DNA of 48,921 nt from JAPXSY01 sp034003585 (GTDB taxonomy: Bacteria; Verrucomicrobiota; Kiritimatiellia; RFP12; UBA1067), in NCBI GenBank assembly GCA_034003585.1, contig JAVEYH010000010.1:1-48921 (forward strand), in the 5' to 3' direction. Below, piece by piece: positions 41,144 through 48,921 of this stretch. The first letter of the stretch is position 1, and each line of letters opens with the position of its first letter. The translations under genes and the position numbers were made by a program. The notes beneath the pieces were generated by a model, which worked only from the letters and a program-made list of their open reading frames with translations, did no database searches and was not told where the DNA came from.

Positions 41144-42276
41144 CGGTCTCGCATCTTCCGTTCCGGAAAACGGGCGCGGGACCCGTCCGCCGCAACGGCT
41201 CGGCCCTGATCATCGCGCTCTGGACGATCGCTCTGCTGAGCCTGCTGGTGATGTCCTTCGCGCTGGACGCTTTGCTGGAGGGCCGCGTGAACCTGTATGT
41301 GCGGCAGCGCCGTCAGGTGGATTACCTGACCCGGTCGGGCATCGTGATCGCGGAGATGCTGCTGCTCGACTACCGTAACGCGACCGCCTCGAGCGCCACG
41401 GACGAGCAGGAGGACCGCTGGCTGGGCGCCAAGCTGGACCTCCAGAAAGGCGAAGCCTCCACCGGCGATGTGGCGGTGGACGCGGCGAATCCGGACGGCG
41501 GCGTGGTGCGGGTCAAGATCTCGGCCGGGGAGTCCAGCCGCTGGCCCATCAACCTGCTCTTCAACACGGGGACGGGCGGCGCCCAGGTGGACAAGGTTTG
41601 GGAAAACGTGCTGACTGCCGCGAACGTGCCGCAGGAGTACTGGGAGGAACTGATCGACTGCTGGAACGACTGGGTCGACGCCGACAGCACCGCTACCGGG
41701 CGCAACGGCGCGGAACGCGATTACTATGAGGGGCTGGAGCAACCCTACACCGCGCGCAACGGCCCGATCGATACGGTGGACGAACTGCTGAAGGTTAAGG
41801 GCTTCCTGCCCGCCATCGTCAACGGGGGCGTGCTCAATCCGGAGGAGAAGGACGTCAAAAAACAGATCGTCATCCGCGCCGGCGGCATCAAGGCTTTTTT
41901 TGACATCTATGGGGAACTTGTTAAAATAAACGTCAATTCCGCCGACAAAGAGGTGTTGTTGACCGTTCCGGGAATCGATGGGGACGAACTGCTGGCGGGA
42001 GCGATCGTGGAGGAGCGCGAGACCGGCAGCCGGCGTGTTTCCTCCGCGGTCTCCGACCTCGACCGGGAGAGCAAGCTGTACAAGGATTGGAACGATCTGA
42101 CCGCCCGTATCGAGGGGATTCCCCTGACGGCGAGCGACTTCCTGAGTTACGCTCCGGAAAAGTACTTCAAAATCGAAGTGGAGGGCGAGGCCGGCGGGAT
42201 CACCCACCGGATCGAGGCGATGGCGATTGTGGAGAGTGACAAGGTCCGCTACGTGAGATGGCGGGAGGACCCGTGA
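41140..42276 (+). CDS. gspK: Minor pseudopilin GspK
   Basis: A 378-aa tip pseudopilin. The leader PVRRNGSALIIALWTIALLSLLVMSF has the GspK-type site without the usual glutamate. The remainder has the expected SAM-like/HhH region (VNINSADKEVLL-type VNVNSADKEVLLTVPGIDGDELLAG), and the family's D-x-D-x motif lies in IDCWNDWVDADSTAT. GspK caps the pseudopilus and blocks plug extension. The ATG at 41140 overlaps the gspJ stop. It ends 38 bp before the gspL-like gene. Confidence 0.85.
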   Translation: MTVSHLPFRKTGAGPVRRNGSALIIALWTIALLSLLVMSFALDALLEGRVNLYVRQRRQVDYLTRSGIVIAEMLLLDYRNATASSATDEQEDRWLGAKLDLQKGEASTGDVAVDAANPDGGVVRVKISAGESSRWPINLLFNTGTGGAQVDKVWENVLTAANVPQEYWEELIDCWNDWVDADSTATGRNGAERDYYEGLEQPYTARNGPIDTVDELLKVKGFLPAIVNGGVLNPEEKDVKKQIVIRAGGIKAFFDIYGELVKINVNSADKEVLLTVPGIDGDELLAGAIVEERETGSRRVSSAVSDLDRESKLYKDWNDLTARIEGIPLTASDFLSYAPEKYFKIEVEGEAGGITHRIEAMAIVESDKVRYVRWREDP

Positions 42277-42314
42277 GAAAGTGCGACAAGAGCGTTTTTC
42301 AAAAGGCAGTTTGA

Positions 42315-43706
42315 GTGAGCAGACCGAGTGAAGTCATAGCGTTGTTGGCGGAGGGTGGCGTGCTGCGCGGGGTGCGGTTCGCGCCGCGCGGGCGTGACGC
42401 CTGGACGCGCACGGACGGGGGCGTGTGGCCGCTTGAGGATGCCGCGGCCGACGTTGCGGAGGCGGCGGAGCAGGGTACGGTGGTCGAAAGCGACACGCCG
42501 CTCGCCAGGGCGTTTTCCGCGGCGCGCGCCGCCTTGGGGGCTCGCCGGGTGGTGATCGCCCTGCCGCTATCGCGTCTGCTGGTCCGCGTGCTGAATTTTC
42601 CGGTCGAGTTGCGCGAGGATCTGGCGGAGGCGGTGACGCTGCAGATGGACAAGCTCTCTCCCTTCCCGGGGGAGGAACTCTCGGTCGGGTTCGAAATCGT
42701 CAGCGAGACCGAGACGAGCCTGCGCGTCTTTGCCGCGGCCCTGCCTGCGGCGGTGTTCGAGGATCTGGGCGCCGCGTTGCGGGCCGCCGGCCTGCAGGTG
42801 CTGCGCACCGACGCGTCCGTCTTGGGCTGGTTCCGCACGGTTCGCGGACCCTGCCATCTCGACCGGCCCGGACGCCGGGTGGTGCTCGCCAATCCGGACG
42901 GCGGCTGGGACCTTCTGGTTCTGGATCAGGGCGTGCCGGTTCTCGTTCGGGGCTTGGGCGCGCTGCCGGATGACGACAGCCTGGTGCGCGAGGTCACGCT
43001 CTCCCTGCTGAACGCGGAACTGGAGGCCGGACACGGCGCGGTCGCCGAACTGGTGGTCCTTTCGCGACAGCCGCTTGCGGCGGCGCTGCGGGCGCGGCTG
43101 GAGGAGCTGGCCGGCGCGCCGGTGCGCGTCGCGGCACCGCCCTCGGAGGACGGCGGGGTCGAGGGGGTCGCGCTGCGCACGGGCGAGGAAGCGACGCTGG
43201 ATCTGACCCCGCAGGCCTGGCGCGATGCGGTGAAAGAGGAGACCGTGCGCCGCCGGGTGCTGACCGGCGTCGGCGCGGCGTTGGCGGTCTGGACGCTCGG
43301 CATGGGCGTGCTGTTTTCGGGGCCGGTGGTCTACCGCCAGCTTGCGGCGCGGCAGACCCAGGCCTCCCGCGCGCATTTCAAGGCCCACAAGGCGGTGGCG
43401 GACACCCGCGAGCGGGTCAACCTCATCCAGGCCTATACCGACCGCACCTACTCGGCGCTCGAGATGCTGAAGCTGGTGTCGGAATGCCTGCCGCCCGGGA
43501 TCACGCTCGCGGGCTTCACCTACCGCCGCGATGACGGGGTGCGCATCTCGGGTGACGCCGTGCAGCCGACGCTGGTGTACGATTTCAAAAACGCGGTGAC
43601 GGAGAACCCGCTGTTCGAAACGGTCGGTCTCGTGGGGCCGTCGGCGAGCAAGGGTTTGCACAAGTTCGATGTGGACGCCAAGTTCAAGGGGGTGACGCGG
43701 AAATGA
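42315..43706 (+). CDS. gspL: GspL/PilM-PilN-like assembly protein
   Basis: A 463-aa bitopic protein. The N-terminal part (about residues 1-300) is PilM/GspL-like with an actin-related fold (VVIALPLSRLLVRVLNFP, LAEAVTLQMDKLSPFPGEEL, LRTDASVLGW). A membrane helix follows (VLTGVGAALAVWTLGMGVLF, about 314-333), then a PilN-like periplasmic ferredoxin-fold domain (LLKLVSECLPPGITLAGFTYRRDDGVRISGDA). It thus combines the parts that are separate in pilus systems, as GspL does. The GTG at 42315 has AAAAGG eight bases upstream. It bridges GspE to the platform and overlaps the next gene by four bases. Confidence 0.82.
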   Translation: MSRPSEVIALLAEGGVLRGVRFAPRGRDAWTRTDGGVWPLEDAAADVAEAAEQGTVVESDTPLARAFSAARAALGARRVVIALPLSRLLVRVLNFPVELREDLAEAVTLQMDKLSPFPGEELSVGFEIVSETETSLRVFAAALPAAVFEDLGAALRAAGLQVLRTDASVLGWFRTVRGPCHLDRPGRRVVLANPDGGWDLLVLDQGVPVLVRGLGALPDDDSLVREVTLSLLNAELEAGHGAVAELVVLSRQPLAAALRARLEELAGAPVRVAAPPSEDGGVEGVALRTGEEATLDLTPQAWRDAVKEETVRRRVLTGVGAALAVWTLGMGVLFSGPVVYRQLAARQTQASRAHFKAHKAVADTRERVNLIQAYTDRTYSALEMLKLVSECLPPGITLAGFTYRRDDGVRISGDAVQPTLVYDFKNAVTENPLFETVGLVGPSASKGLHKFDVDAKFKGVTRK

Positions 43707-44410
43707 GTGCGGTCTCCTCCCGAGAGAAGAACATGCTGCTGATCACGGTCGTGCTCGTGCTCTACGCCGTGGCGGCGCTGAGTTACAAAAAGCAGGCCGC
43801 GAACTGGAAAGCCGCGCGCCGGACCTACGCGGCCGCGAAACGCAAGGTCACGGAAGAGCGCGCGCTGATCGCGGCCCGCGACATGTGGTCGGAGCGGTAC
43901 GAGACGATGCGCGGGCTGATGCCGATCTTCCCGTATGAAAAGGATGTGGACACCCATTGGCTGAACCTGATGGATTCCGCGGCCACGCGCAACGGCTTTT
44001 CCATCTCGCGGCGTCAGGCCAACAAAGAGGTGGAGGTCGGCGATGTCTACGAGCTGCCGATCGAGTGCAAGGATTGGGAGGCCCCGCTCGAATCGCTGGT
44101 CCGCTTTCTGCATGACCTGCATCAGCAGGGAGCGATGCTGGACGTGCGGCAGCTCTTCATCCGTCCCTCCACCCGGCCGGGGTTCCTGAAGGGCTCGTTC
44201 ACCCTGTATTGCGCCTACATGCGGGGGGATGCCGAGTCGCTGCCCCGGCCTCCCGTCCCGGCGGGGGCGGAAACGAACGCGCTTTCGTCCGCGGCCGGCG
44301 CCGCCGAATCCGCTGCCCCGGACCCGGACGGGTCTGACGCGCCGGCAACCGGATCCGAAGCCGGCGAACCGAAACCGAGTCAAACGAACAGCGTGCCGCA
44401 AGGCATGTGA
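43703..44410 (+). CDS. gspM: GspM/PilO-like assembly protein
   Basis: A 235-aa protein with one N-terminal membrane helix (MLLITVVLVLYAVAALSY), a coiled-coil segment (WKAARRTYAAAKRKVTEERAL) and a small alpha/beta domain (GFSISRRQANKEVEVGDVYELPIECK; LESLVRFLHDLHQQGAMLDVRQLFIRP) as in PilO/GspM. A disordered Ala/Pro/Ser tail of about 50 residues ends the protein. The ATG at 43703 overlaps the stop of the gspL-like gene. Position and size support the assignment more than sequence identity does. No GspC homologue is seen in the operon. Confidence 0.78.
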   Translation: MSAVSSREKNMLLITVVLVLYAVAALSYKKQAANWKAARRTYAAAKRKVTEERALIAARDMWSERYETMRGLMPIFPYEKDVDTHWLNLMDSAATRNGFSISRRQANKEVEVGDVYELPIECKDWEAPLESLVRFLHDLHQQGAMLDVRQLFIRPSTRPGFLKGSFTLYCAYMRGDAESLPRPPVPAGAETNALSSAAGAAESAAPDPDGSDAPATGSEAGEPKPSQTNSVPQGM

Positions 44411-44430
44411 CACCTTTTAAGGGGATAAGC

Positions 44431-47430
44431 ATGAAAACGAACCGTATCCATCTCTGCGTTGCGGGGGCCGCGTGCGCGCTGACCCTCGGCGTGACGTTGG
44501 CCCAGGACCCGGCGCCGAACCCCGCTGCGGCGCCCGCGGCCGCGCCGGCGGCCGAAGCGAACCCCGCGGCCGCGCCCGCCGCGGAAGCCCCTGCCGCGCC
44601 GCCGGCCGTGAACGCGCGCTCCACGCGCCTGCCGCGCCCGCCGCTCCGTTCGCTGCGTCCGGCGGCGGGAGCCCCCGGTCCCGCCGCGGCGCTGTCCGCG
44701 GGGGACGCGGCGGAACCCCCAGGCGAAACCGAGGCGGAGCCCAAACCCAAAACCACGACGCCCTCCCTGAAATTCGACAACGCGCCTACGGACATCATCC
44801 TGCAGGCCTACGCCCAGGAGACCGGCAAGACCCTGCTGATCGCGCCGGACGCGCCCAAAGCCAACATCACGCTGAAAAGCCAGCCGGATGTGGCGCTCTC
44901 GCGCGAGGAGTTCATCGAGGCCATCGAAGTGGTGCTGAGCATGAACGGCATCGTGCTGGAGCCGTTCGGCGAGAAGTTCGTGAAGGTGCTGGCGCGCAAG
45001 ACCGTGCGCACGGACGGCATCAAAATCCTGATGGAGAGCCCGGAAAAGGGCCACCCCGAGAAGAACCGGGTGGTCAGCCAGATGATCCAGCTCAAGGCCA
45101 TCACGGCCGAGGAGGCGCAAAAAGCGCTGGAGGGGTTCAAAAAACCGGACGGCCTGTTCCAGATGTTCGAGCGCACCAACAGCATCCTGGTCACCGACAC
45201 CCAGGAGAATATCAACCGCATGCTGGAGATCATCAAGTTTATCGACCAGCCCCTGGTGGTGCTTGAGGAGGTCAATGTCCGCGCGATCCGCTACGCCAAG
45301 GCCGAGGAGATCAAGAAGCGGCTGGAGGAGATCGTGGCCGAGTCGCAGAAGCAGACCCAGGCCAAAGAGGAGATCAAGCCCAATGTTTCCGGTGCGCCCG
45401 GCTTCTCCCGCGCGATCTCCACGCGGCCCCTGCCGCCCGGCCTGTCCCGGCTCCGCACGCAGCAGCCCGAGCCCGCGGCTTCCACGCCGAACGAGAACCT
45501 CGCCACGCTCATCAGCGACGCCGACCGCGGCATGATCCGCGGCAAGGTGCAGATCCTGGCGGACGAGCGCTCCAACCAGCTCATCATTGTCACCCGCGCC
45601 GACAACATGACCTTCTTCGACAAGATCATCACCGTGCTGGATGTCGAGACTGCGCCGGATGTGAAGGTTGAGGTGCAGCGGCTGGAGTACGCCGACGCCG
45701 AAGAGGTTTCGACCATGCTGAACGATCTGATCGGCAACGCGACCAGCAAAAAAGAGGATACAAGCGCCACGGGCGCGAAACCCGCCGCAGCCCCCGGCAC
45801 GGACGGCCGCAGCACCAGCCTGGCCGAGGCCGTGGCCGCGCGCGCGGCCGGACGGCCCGCCACGCCCAACGCCGTGGGCGAGGCCGGAAAAAGCAAATTG
45901 GGGCAACTCAGCAAGGACAACATCAAAATCCTGGCCGACAAGCGTACCAACGCGATCGTCATGATGGGCAGCCCCAACGACCTTGCCGCACTCAAAGAGG
46001 TCATCAAAGGCATGGACCTCCAGCTCTCACAGGTGCTGATCGAAACGGTTGTGCTGCAGGTCGAGTTGGGGGATGACCTGAAAACCGGCATGGACTGGGT
46101 GCAGCGCGGCAAGCACACCTCGTATGATCCGATCTACGGTGATCCTGACGATCCTGATCGAATCACGGGTTACACGCGTGTGGTCAAACGGGACACGATT
46201 TTCAACAATGGCGACCAGATGGGCGGCGGCGGCGGGAGCGGCTCGTCGCTGCTGGGGAGTTTGCTGGGCATCGGCGCGACGGTGGCGTCCAACGCAACCG
46301 ATTCGGCATCCGGTTACCTCGGCGCGCGCACGGGCATCAGTTATTTCCTGAAATCCGACAAGCTGAACATCGCGGCGTTGATCGAGGCGTCGAAATCCGA
46401 CACGCGCACCAAGGTGCTCTCTTCGCCGGTGCTGATGACGGTGGACAACAAGGAGGCCACGCTGGAGGCGACCTCCATGCGCTACCTCTACAAAGGCGTG
46501 CGCTACTCGGGCAGCACGCAATACGGCACCGAAGTGCCGGATTTCGAGCAGCGGGACATCGGTCTGACGGTCAAGATCACGCCGCGGATCAGCCCGAACG
46601 GCGGCGTGCTGCTTACGATCGAGGAAACCTTTGAGACCGTGGGCGCAAACCAGCAGGTCGGTACGGAATCCTATCCGACGGTCAACACGCGCAAAGTGCA
46701 GGCGGATGTCTCGGTTGAGAATATGCAGACCGTGGTGCTGGGCGGCCTGGTGCAGAATGAGATTAAAACAGAGGAAATCGGCATTCCGATCCTCAAGGAT
46801 ATCCCCTGGATCGGGAAGTACCTGTTTGGAAAGACCGCGCATGCCGACAACCGTTCCGAACTCCTGGTTTTTCTGACGCCCTATGTGCTGGATAACGCGA
46901 AAGATTTGGAGGCGGAAGCCGCACGGCGGAAAGCGGCCCTGTCGGATGACCGGCCCTGGGTGGATTACGGCTGGTCTAAGAGCAAGCTGGCGGACCCGAT
47001 GCCATCCGCGGAGCGGACGCGCCGCACCAAACAGCGCTGGGCCACGGAAGACGCCAATCACAAGGCGGAAAAGGAATATGACAAATTGCTGGAGGCGCGC
47101 GAAGAGCAGTTGGAGAAGCGCGCGGAACGCGAGGCCGAGGAGGCGCTGAAGCGCGCGAAACGGGAAGCGGAGAAGGCGTCCGGAAATGCGGAGGATCGGG
47201 AGGAGGCCGCGCAAACGGAGGCCCAACTGCGGGAACTGCTGGGAAAACTGAAGGCCAAGAAACGGCAAGAAAACAAAGAAACCTCAGCGGTTCCGGATGC
47301 GGCCGAGCCGGTGATCCGCGTCACGGACAGCGTGGAGATCCTCCGGAAGGGGGCGGGCAACCCGTCCCAACCCGCCGCGCCGGAAAAGCAGCCGGAGCGT
47401 TTGCTTTCGGAGGAGCCGAAGAAGCCGTAA
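44431..47430 (+). CDS. gspD: Type II secretion secretin GspD with charged C-terminal extension
   Basis: Outer-membrane secretin channel, 999 aa. The signal peptide is LCVAGAACALTLGVTLAQ, followed by about 80 residues of Ala/Pro linker. The N0 domain begins at LKFDNAPTDIILQAYAQETG (about residue 112), then N1-N3 repeats (VVSQMIQLKAITAEEAQKAL; IIVTRADNMTFFDKIITVLD; VQRLEYADAEEVSTMLNDLI). The secretin core (IETVVLQVELGDDLKTGMDW; GIPILKDIPWIGKYLFG; ELLVFLTPYVL) follows. Beyond the core are about 160 charged residues with a Glu/Lys/Arg coiled-coil stretch (EKEYDKLLEAREEQLEKRAE), unusual for secretins, which normally end near the S-domain. The ATG at 44431 follows AAGGGG. Confidence 0.93.
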   Translation: MKTNRIHLCVAGAACALTLGVTLAQDPAPNPAAAPAAAPAAEANPAAAPAAEAPAAPPAVNARSTRLPRPPLRSLRPAAGAPGPAAALSAGDAAEPPGETEAEPKPKTTTPSLKFDNAPTDIILQAYAQETGKTLLIAPDAPKANITLKSQPDVALSREEFIEAIEVVLSMNGIVLEPFGEKFVKVLARKTVRTDGIKILMESPEKGHPEKNRVVSQMIQLKAITAEEAQKALEGFKKPDGLFQMFERTNSILVTDTQENINRMLEIIKFIDQPLVVLEEVNVRAIRYAKAEEIKKRLEEIVAESQKQTQAKEEIKPNVSGAPGFSRAISTRPLPPGLSRLRTQQPEPAASTPNENLATLISDADRGMIRGKVQILADERSNQLIIVTRADNMTFFDKIITVLDVETAPDVKVEVQRLEYADAEEVSTMLNDLIGNATSKKEDTSATGAKPAAAPGTDGRSTSLAEAVAARAAGRPATPNAVGEAGKSKLGQLSKDNIKILADKRTNAIVMMGSPNDLAALKEVIKGMDLQLSQVLIETVVLQVELGDDLKTGMDWVQRGKHTSYDPIYGDPDDPDRITGYTRVVKRDTIFNNGDQMGGGGGSGSSLLGSLLGIGATVASNATDSASGYLGARTGISYFLKSDKLNIAALIEASKSDTRTKVLSSPVLMTVDNKEATLEATSMRYLYKGVRYSGSTQYGTEVPDFEQRDIGLTVKITPRISPNGGVLLTIEETFETVGANQQVGTESYPTVNTRKVQADVSVENMQTVVLGGLVQNEIKTEEIGIPILKDIPWIGKYLFGKTAHADNRSELLVFLTPYVLDNAKDLEAEAARRKAALSDDRPWVDYGWSKSKLADPMPSAERTRRTKQRWATEDANHKAEKEYDKLLEAREEQLEKRAEREAEEALKRAKREAEKASGNAEDREEAAQTEAQLRELLGKLKAKKRQENKETSAVPDAAEPVIRVTDSVEILRKGAGNPSQPAAPEKQPERLLSEEPKKP

Positions 47431-47460
47431 CGCGAACCCGGCGCGCGCGGGCCGGGCGGC

Positions 47461-47570
47461 GCTGGGTAGTGCTGGGTGCGCTGGGTGGTGCTGGGCGAGC
47501 TGGGTGCTGCTGGGTAGTGCTGGGTGGAAAAACCCAGAAACACCCATAACACCCAGCCACACCCAGAAGA
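47461..47570. repeat. Periodic GCTGGGT / ACCCAGC inverted repeat, left of the four-helix gene
   Basis: Seven units of GCTGGGTNN (9 or 10 nt, 47461-47527), then an AAAA turn, then four units of ACCCAGNNNC-type (47532-47570). The two arms are complementary, so the region can form a long imperfect hairpin. The right arm (47532-47570) recurs at 48187-48225 with 37 of 39 identical bases. Confidence 0.8.
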
Positions 47571-47596
47571 TCAGAACAAAACACAGGAGGCGCGGG

Positions 47597-48166
47597 ATGC
47601 GTGAACGGCTGCTGAAAAGCCCAGGAGACCCCCGGAACCTTCTGGCGTACAAGAAGGCCGAACTCATTTACCTGATCACGTTCCGGTTTTGCGGGCGGTT
47701 CCTGAGGAAAGGCGACCGCACGGTAGATCAGATGGTGCAGGCGGCGCGGTCCGGCAAGCAGAACATCATCGAAGGGGTCGAGGCGGCGGTCACGTCGAAA
47801 GAGACCGAACTGAAGCTGGTGAATGTCGCGCGGGCGAGCCTGGGGGAACTGCTGGAGGATTACCGCGACTATTTGGCGACGCGCGGTCATGCGGTCTGGG
47901 AGAAGGATTCGGAGAAGGCGGTCTTCGTCCGTGAGAAGAGCCGCGATCCGGAAGCCGCTTATAAGATGTTCAGCGAGTTTGCCGAGACCCGTCCGGACGA
48001 GGTGGTCGCCAACATTGCGGTCTGCCTGATTCACCAGTGCCGGTATCTGCTGGAGCGCTTCCTGAAGCAGCGGGAGGAAGCGTTCCTGAAGGACGGCGGG
48101 CTCCGGGAACGCCTGACGAACGCGCGGCTTGCGGTCCGGTGCGAACAGCGGGCCGGTGGCGGGTAA
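47597..48166 (+). CDS. Four-helix-bundle suffix-domain protein (S23/IVP-related)
   Basis: A 189-aa helical protein. SPGDPRNLLAYKKAELIYLITFRFC, RTVDQMVQAARSGKQNIIEGVEAA and ELKLVNVARASLGELLEDYRDYL match the four-helix-bundle family first found as proteins encoded in 23S rRNA intervening sequences. ETRPDEVVANIAVCLIHQCRYLLERFLKQ fits the associated 'suffix' domain. The ATG at 47597 has AGGAGG six bases upstream. The gene is bracketed on both sides by the periodic ACCCAG repeat and sits alone between the T2SS operon and lptD, like a cassette. Family members are small RNA- or protein-binding bundles; the function of this one is unknown. Confidence 0.85.
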   Translation: MRERLLKSPGDPRNLLAYKKAELIYLITFRFCGRFLRKGDRTVDQMVQAARSGKQNIIEGVEAAVTSKETELKLVNVARASLGELLEDYRDYLATRGHAVWEKDSEKAVFVREKSRDPEAAYKMFSEFAETRPDEVVANIAVCLIHQCRYLLERFLKQREEAFLKDGGLRERLTNARLAVRCEQRAGGG

Positions 48167-48169
48167 GGC

Positions 48170-48225
48170 GCTGCTGGGCGGCAAACACCCAGAAACACCC
48201 ATCACACCCAGCAACACCCAGAAGA
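48170..48225. repeat. Periodic ACCCAGC repeat, right of the four-helix gene
   Basis: A short GCTGCTGGGCGGC left arm (48170-48182) and a right arm 48187-48225 nearly identical (37/39) to 47532-47570. It begins three bases after the four-helix gene stop. Confidence 0.8.
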
Positions 48226-48254
48226 AACGATTGCCGGCGCGAAGGAGATTCCGC

Positions 48255-48283
48255 TTGTCAGCCACCGTGGATTCACTTACGCT
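48255..48283 (+). promoter_or_regulatory. Sigma70-like promoter of lptD
   Basis: TTGTCA (48255-48260), a 17-nt spacer and TACGCT (48278-48283). It lies outside the right-hand repeat, so lptD has its own promoter independent of the cassette. Confidence 0.5.
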
Positions 48284-48333
48284 GTGTCTGATCTCTTCCG
48301 AAGCGTAACGTTCACAATGAGCGCGATACAACC

Positions 48334-48921
48334 ATGAAAAATTTCATCCTTGTGACGTGTCTGGCAGGAGTCGCGGTATCCGGTCCGTTTGCGGAGCGCG
48401 CGCGGGCGCAGGGGGGGGCGGCCGGTTCCCGGAACGCGCCGGCCGCCGACACCGGACTGGAAATCACGGCCGACAAGTTCGAGGTCGATCAGAAAACCGG
48501 ATGGACCACGGCCACGGGCCAGGTGAAGATCCGGACCGGATCGCAGGAGCTCGAAGCCGACCGCGTGCGCCTGCACCAGGAGAAGGGCGACGTGCAGGCG
48601 CGGGGCAATGTCGTGATCCGGCAGAGCGGCATCGGATCCTGGGCGGGCGACTACATCGAATACAACTACAAGACCGGGCGCGGCCTTTCCGGAACCGGCG
48701 ATTTCGTGGCCGGCGTGTTCCGCGTCAGTTCCCCGGAGGTCACGCGGAGGGAGGACGGACGGTACGACATCCGCAACGCGCTGGTCACCACCTGCACCAA
48801 CGCGCCCGGCCACCGCCACTGGTGCATGACCGGGGACGTGCGCTACAAGGACAACGACTATATCGAAGTCTTCGACGCGGTGCCCTGGCTGTTCGGCGTG
48901 CCCTTCGCCTATCTGCCGTAC
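48334..48921 (+). CDS. lptD: LPS-assembly protein LptD (OstA), N-terminal part, cut by the window
   Basis: The 196 visible residues begin with a signal peptide (MKNFILVTCLAGVAVSGPFAE) and an Ala/Gly linker. The N-terminal beta-jellyroll of the OstA/LptA family follows: GLEITADKFEVDQKTGWTTA, TGQVKIRTGSQELEADRVRLH, GDVQARGNVVIRQ, and VTTCTNAPGHRHWCMTGDVRY with the start of the barrel-adjacent region DAVPWLFGVPFAYLPY. LptD inserts lipopolysaccharide into the outer leaflet together with LptE. The two cysteines in TTCTNAPGHRHWC resemble the disulfide-forming pair near the barrel. The ATG at 48334 lacks a strong ribosome-binding site. No stop is reached before 48921. Confidence 0.88.
   Translation, partial: MKNFILVTCLAGVAVSGPFAERARAQGGAAGSRNAPAADTGLEITADKFEVDQKTGWTTATGQVKIRTGSQELEADRVRLHQEKGDVQARGNVVIRQSGIGSWAGDYIEYNYKTGRGLSGTGDFVAGVFRVSSPEVTRREDGRYDIRNALVTTCTNAPGHRHWCMTGDVRYKDNDYIEVFDAVPWLFGVPFAYLPY

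Noticed and set aside
47461..48225. CRISPR array
   Set aside because: The repeated units are 9-10 bp with no unique spacers, and no cas gene is present.

Overview
GC-rich chromosomal window from a diderm (Gram-negative) bacterium. It carries LptD, two predicted outer-membrane beta-barrels, a type II secretion operon and a secretin. An ECF sigma/FecR/SUMF1 cluster, a ThrRS without a TGS domain, a 'four helix bundle suffix' protein and 9-bp repeat arrays beside start codons together suggest the PVC superphylum, most likely Kiritimatiellota. That placement is inference; no rRNA gene is present to confirm it.

Layout. 1-7.2 kb: a 3'-truncated conserved-TM-helix (MscS-related) membrane protein on the minus strand, then rpe-lepA-lepB, a Tat-type Fe superoxide dismutase and alr on the plus strand. 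7.2-11.3 kb: minus-strand rsmB-type methyltransferase and an outer-membrane porin-like protein, then a second OMP behind a long leader. 11.4-15 kb: der, clc and tsaB. 15.1-18.9 kb: minus-strand thrS-infC-dinB; infC appears to start at AUC. 19-26.3 kb: accessory-looking stretch with an ECF sigma factor, a FecR-like anti-sigma protein whose ORF runs in frame into a SUMF1 protein, a small secreted protein and a very large two-module FAD oxidoreductase, with several repeat families between them. 26.5-30.6 kb: secA and a frameshifted TPR gene. 30.8-35.4 kb: minus-strand RACo-like ferredoxin/ASKHA protein, NYN RNase with zinc ribbons, YhcH, a YwlE-type phosphatase and a coiled-coil membrane protein. 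35.5-47.4 kb: a ten-gene type II secretion operon (E F G H I J K L M D). 47.4-48.9 kb: a four-helix-bundle cassette between direct repeats, then the start of lptD.

The genes combine housekeeping functions (translation, tRNA modification, peptidoglycan D-alanine supply, Sec export, signal peptide removal) with envelope building (T2SS, LptD, OMPs). The ECF/FecR/SUMF1 block looks like an extracytoplasmic sensing and secretion unit.

The most unusual content is non-coding. A 27-nt palindromic repeat has an invariant CCCCG loop and covarying stems (six units at three loci), and one pair lies inside the FecR-SUMF1 ORF. Nine-bp TCNGACNNG arrays abut ribosome binding sites. A periodic GCTGGGT/ACCCAGC repeat brackets the four-helix-bundle gene. 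Two genes (rpe, der) look leaderless behind GGTATACT promoters. No tRNA, rRNA, CRISPR array, insertion sequence or recognisable integrase was seen.
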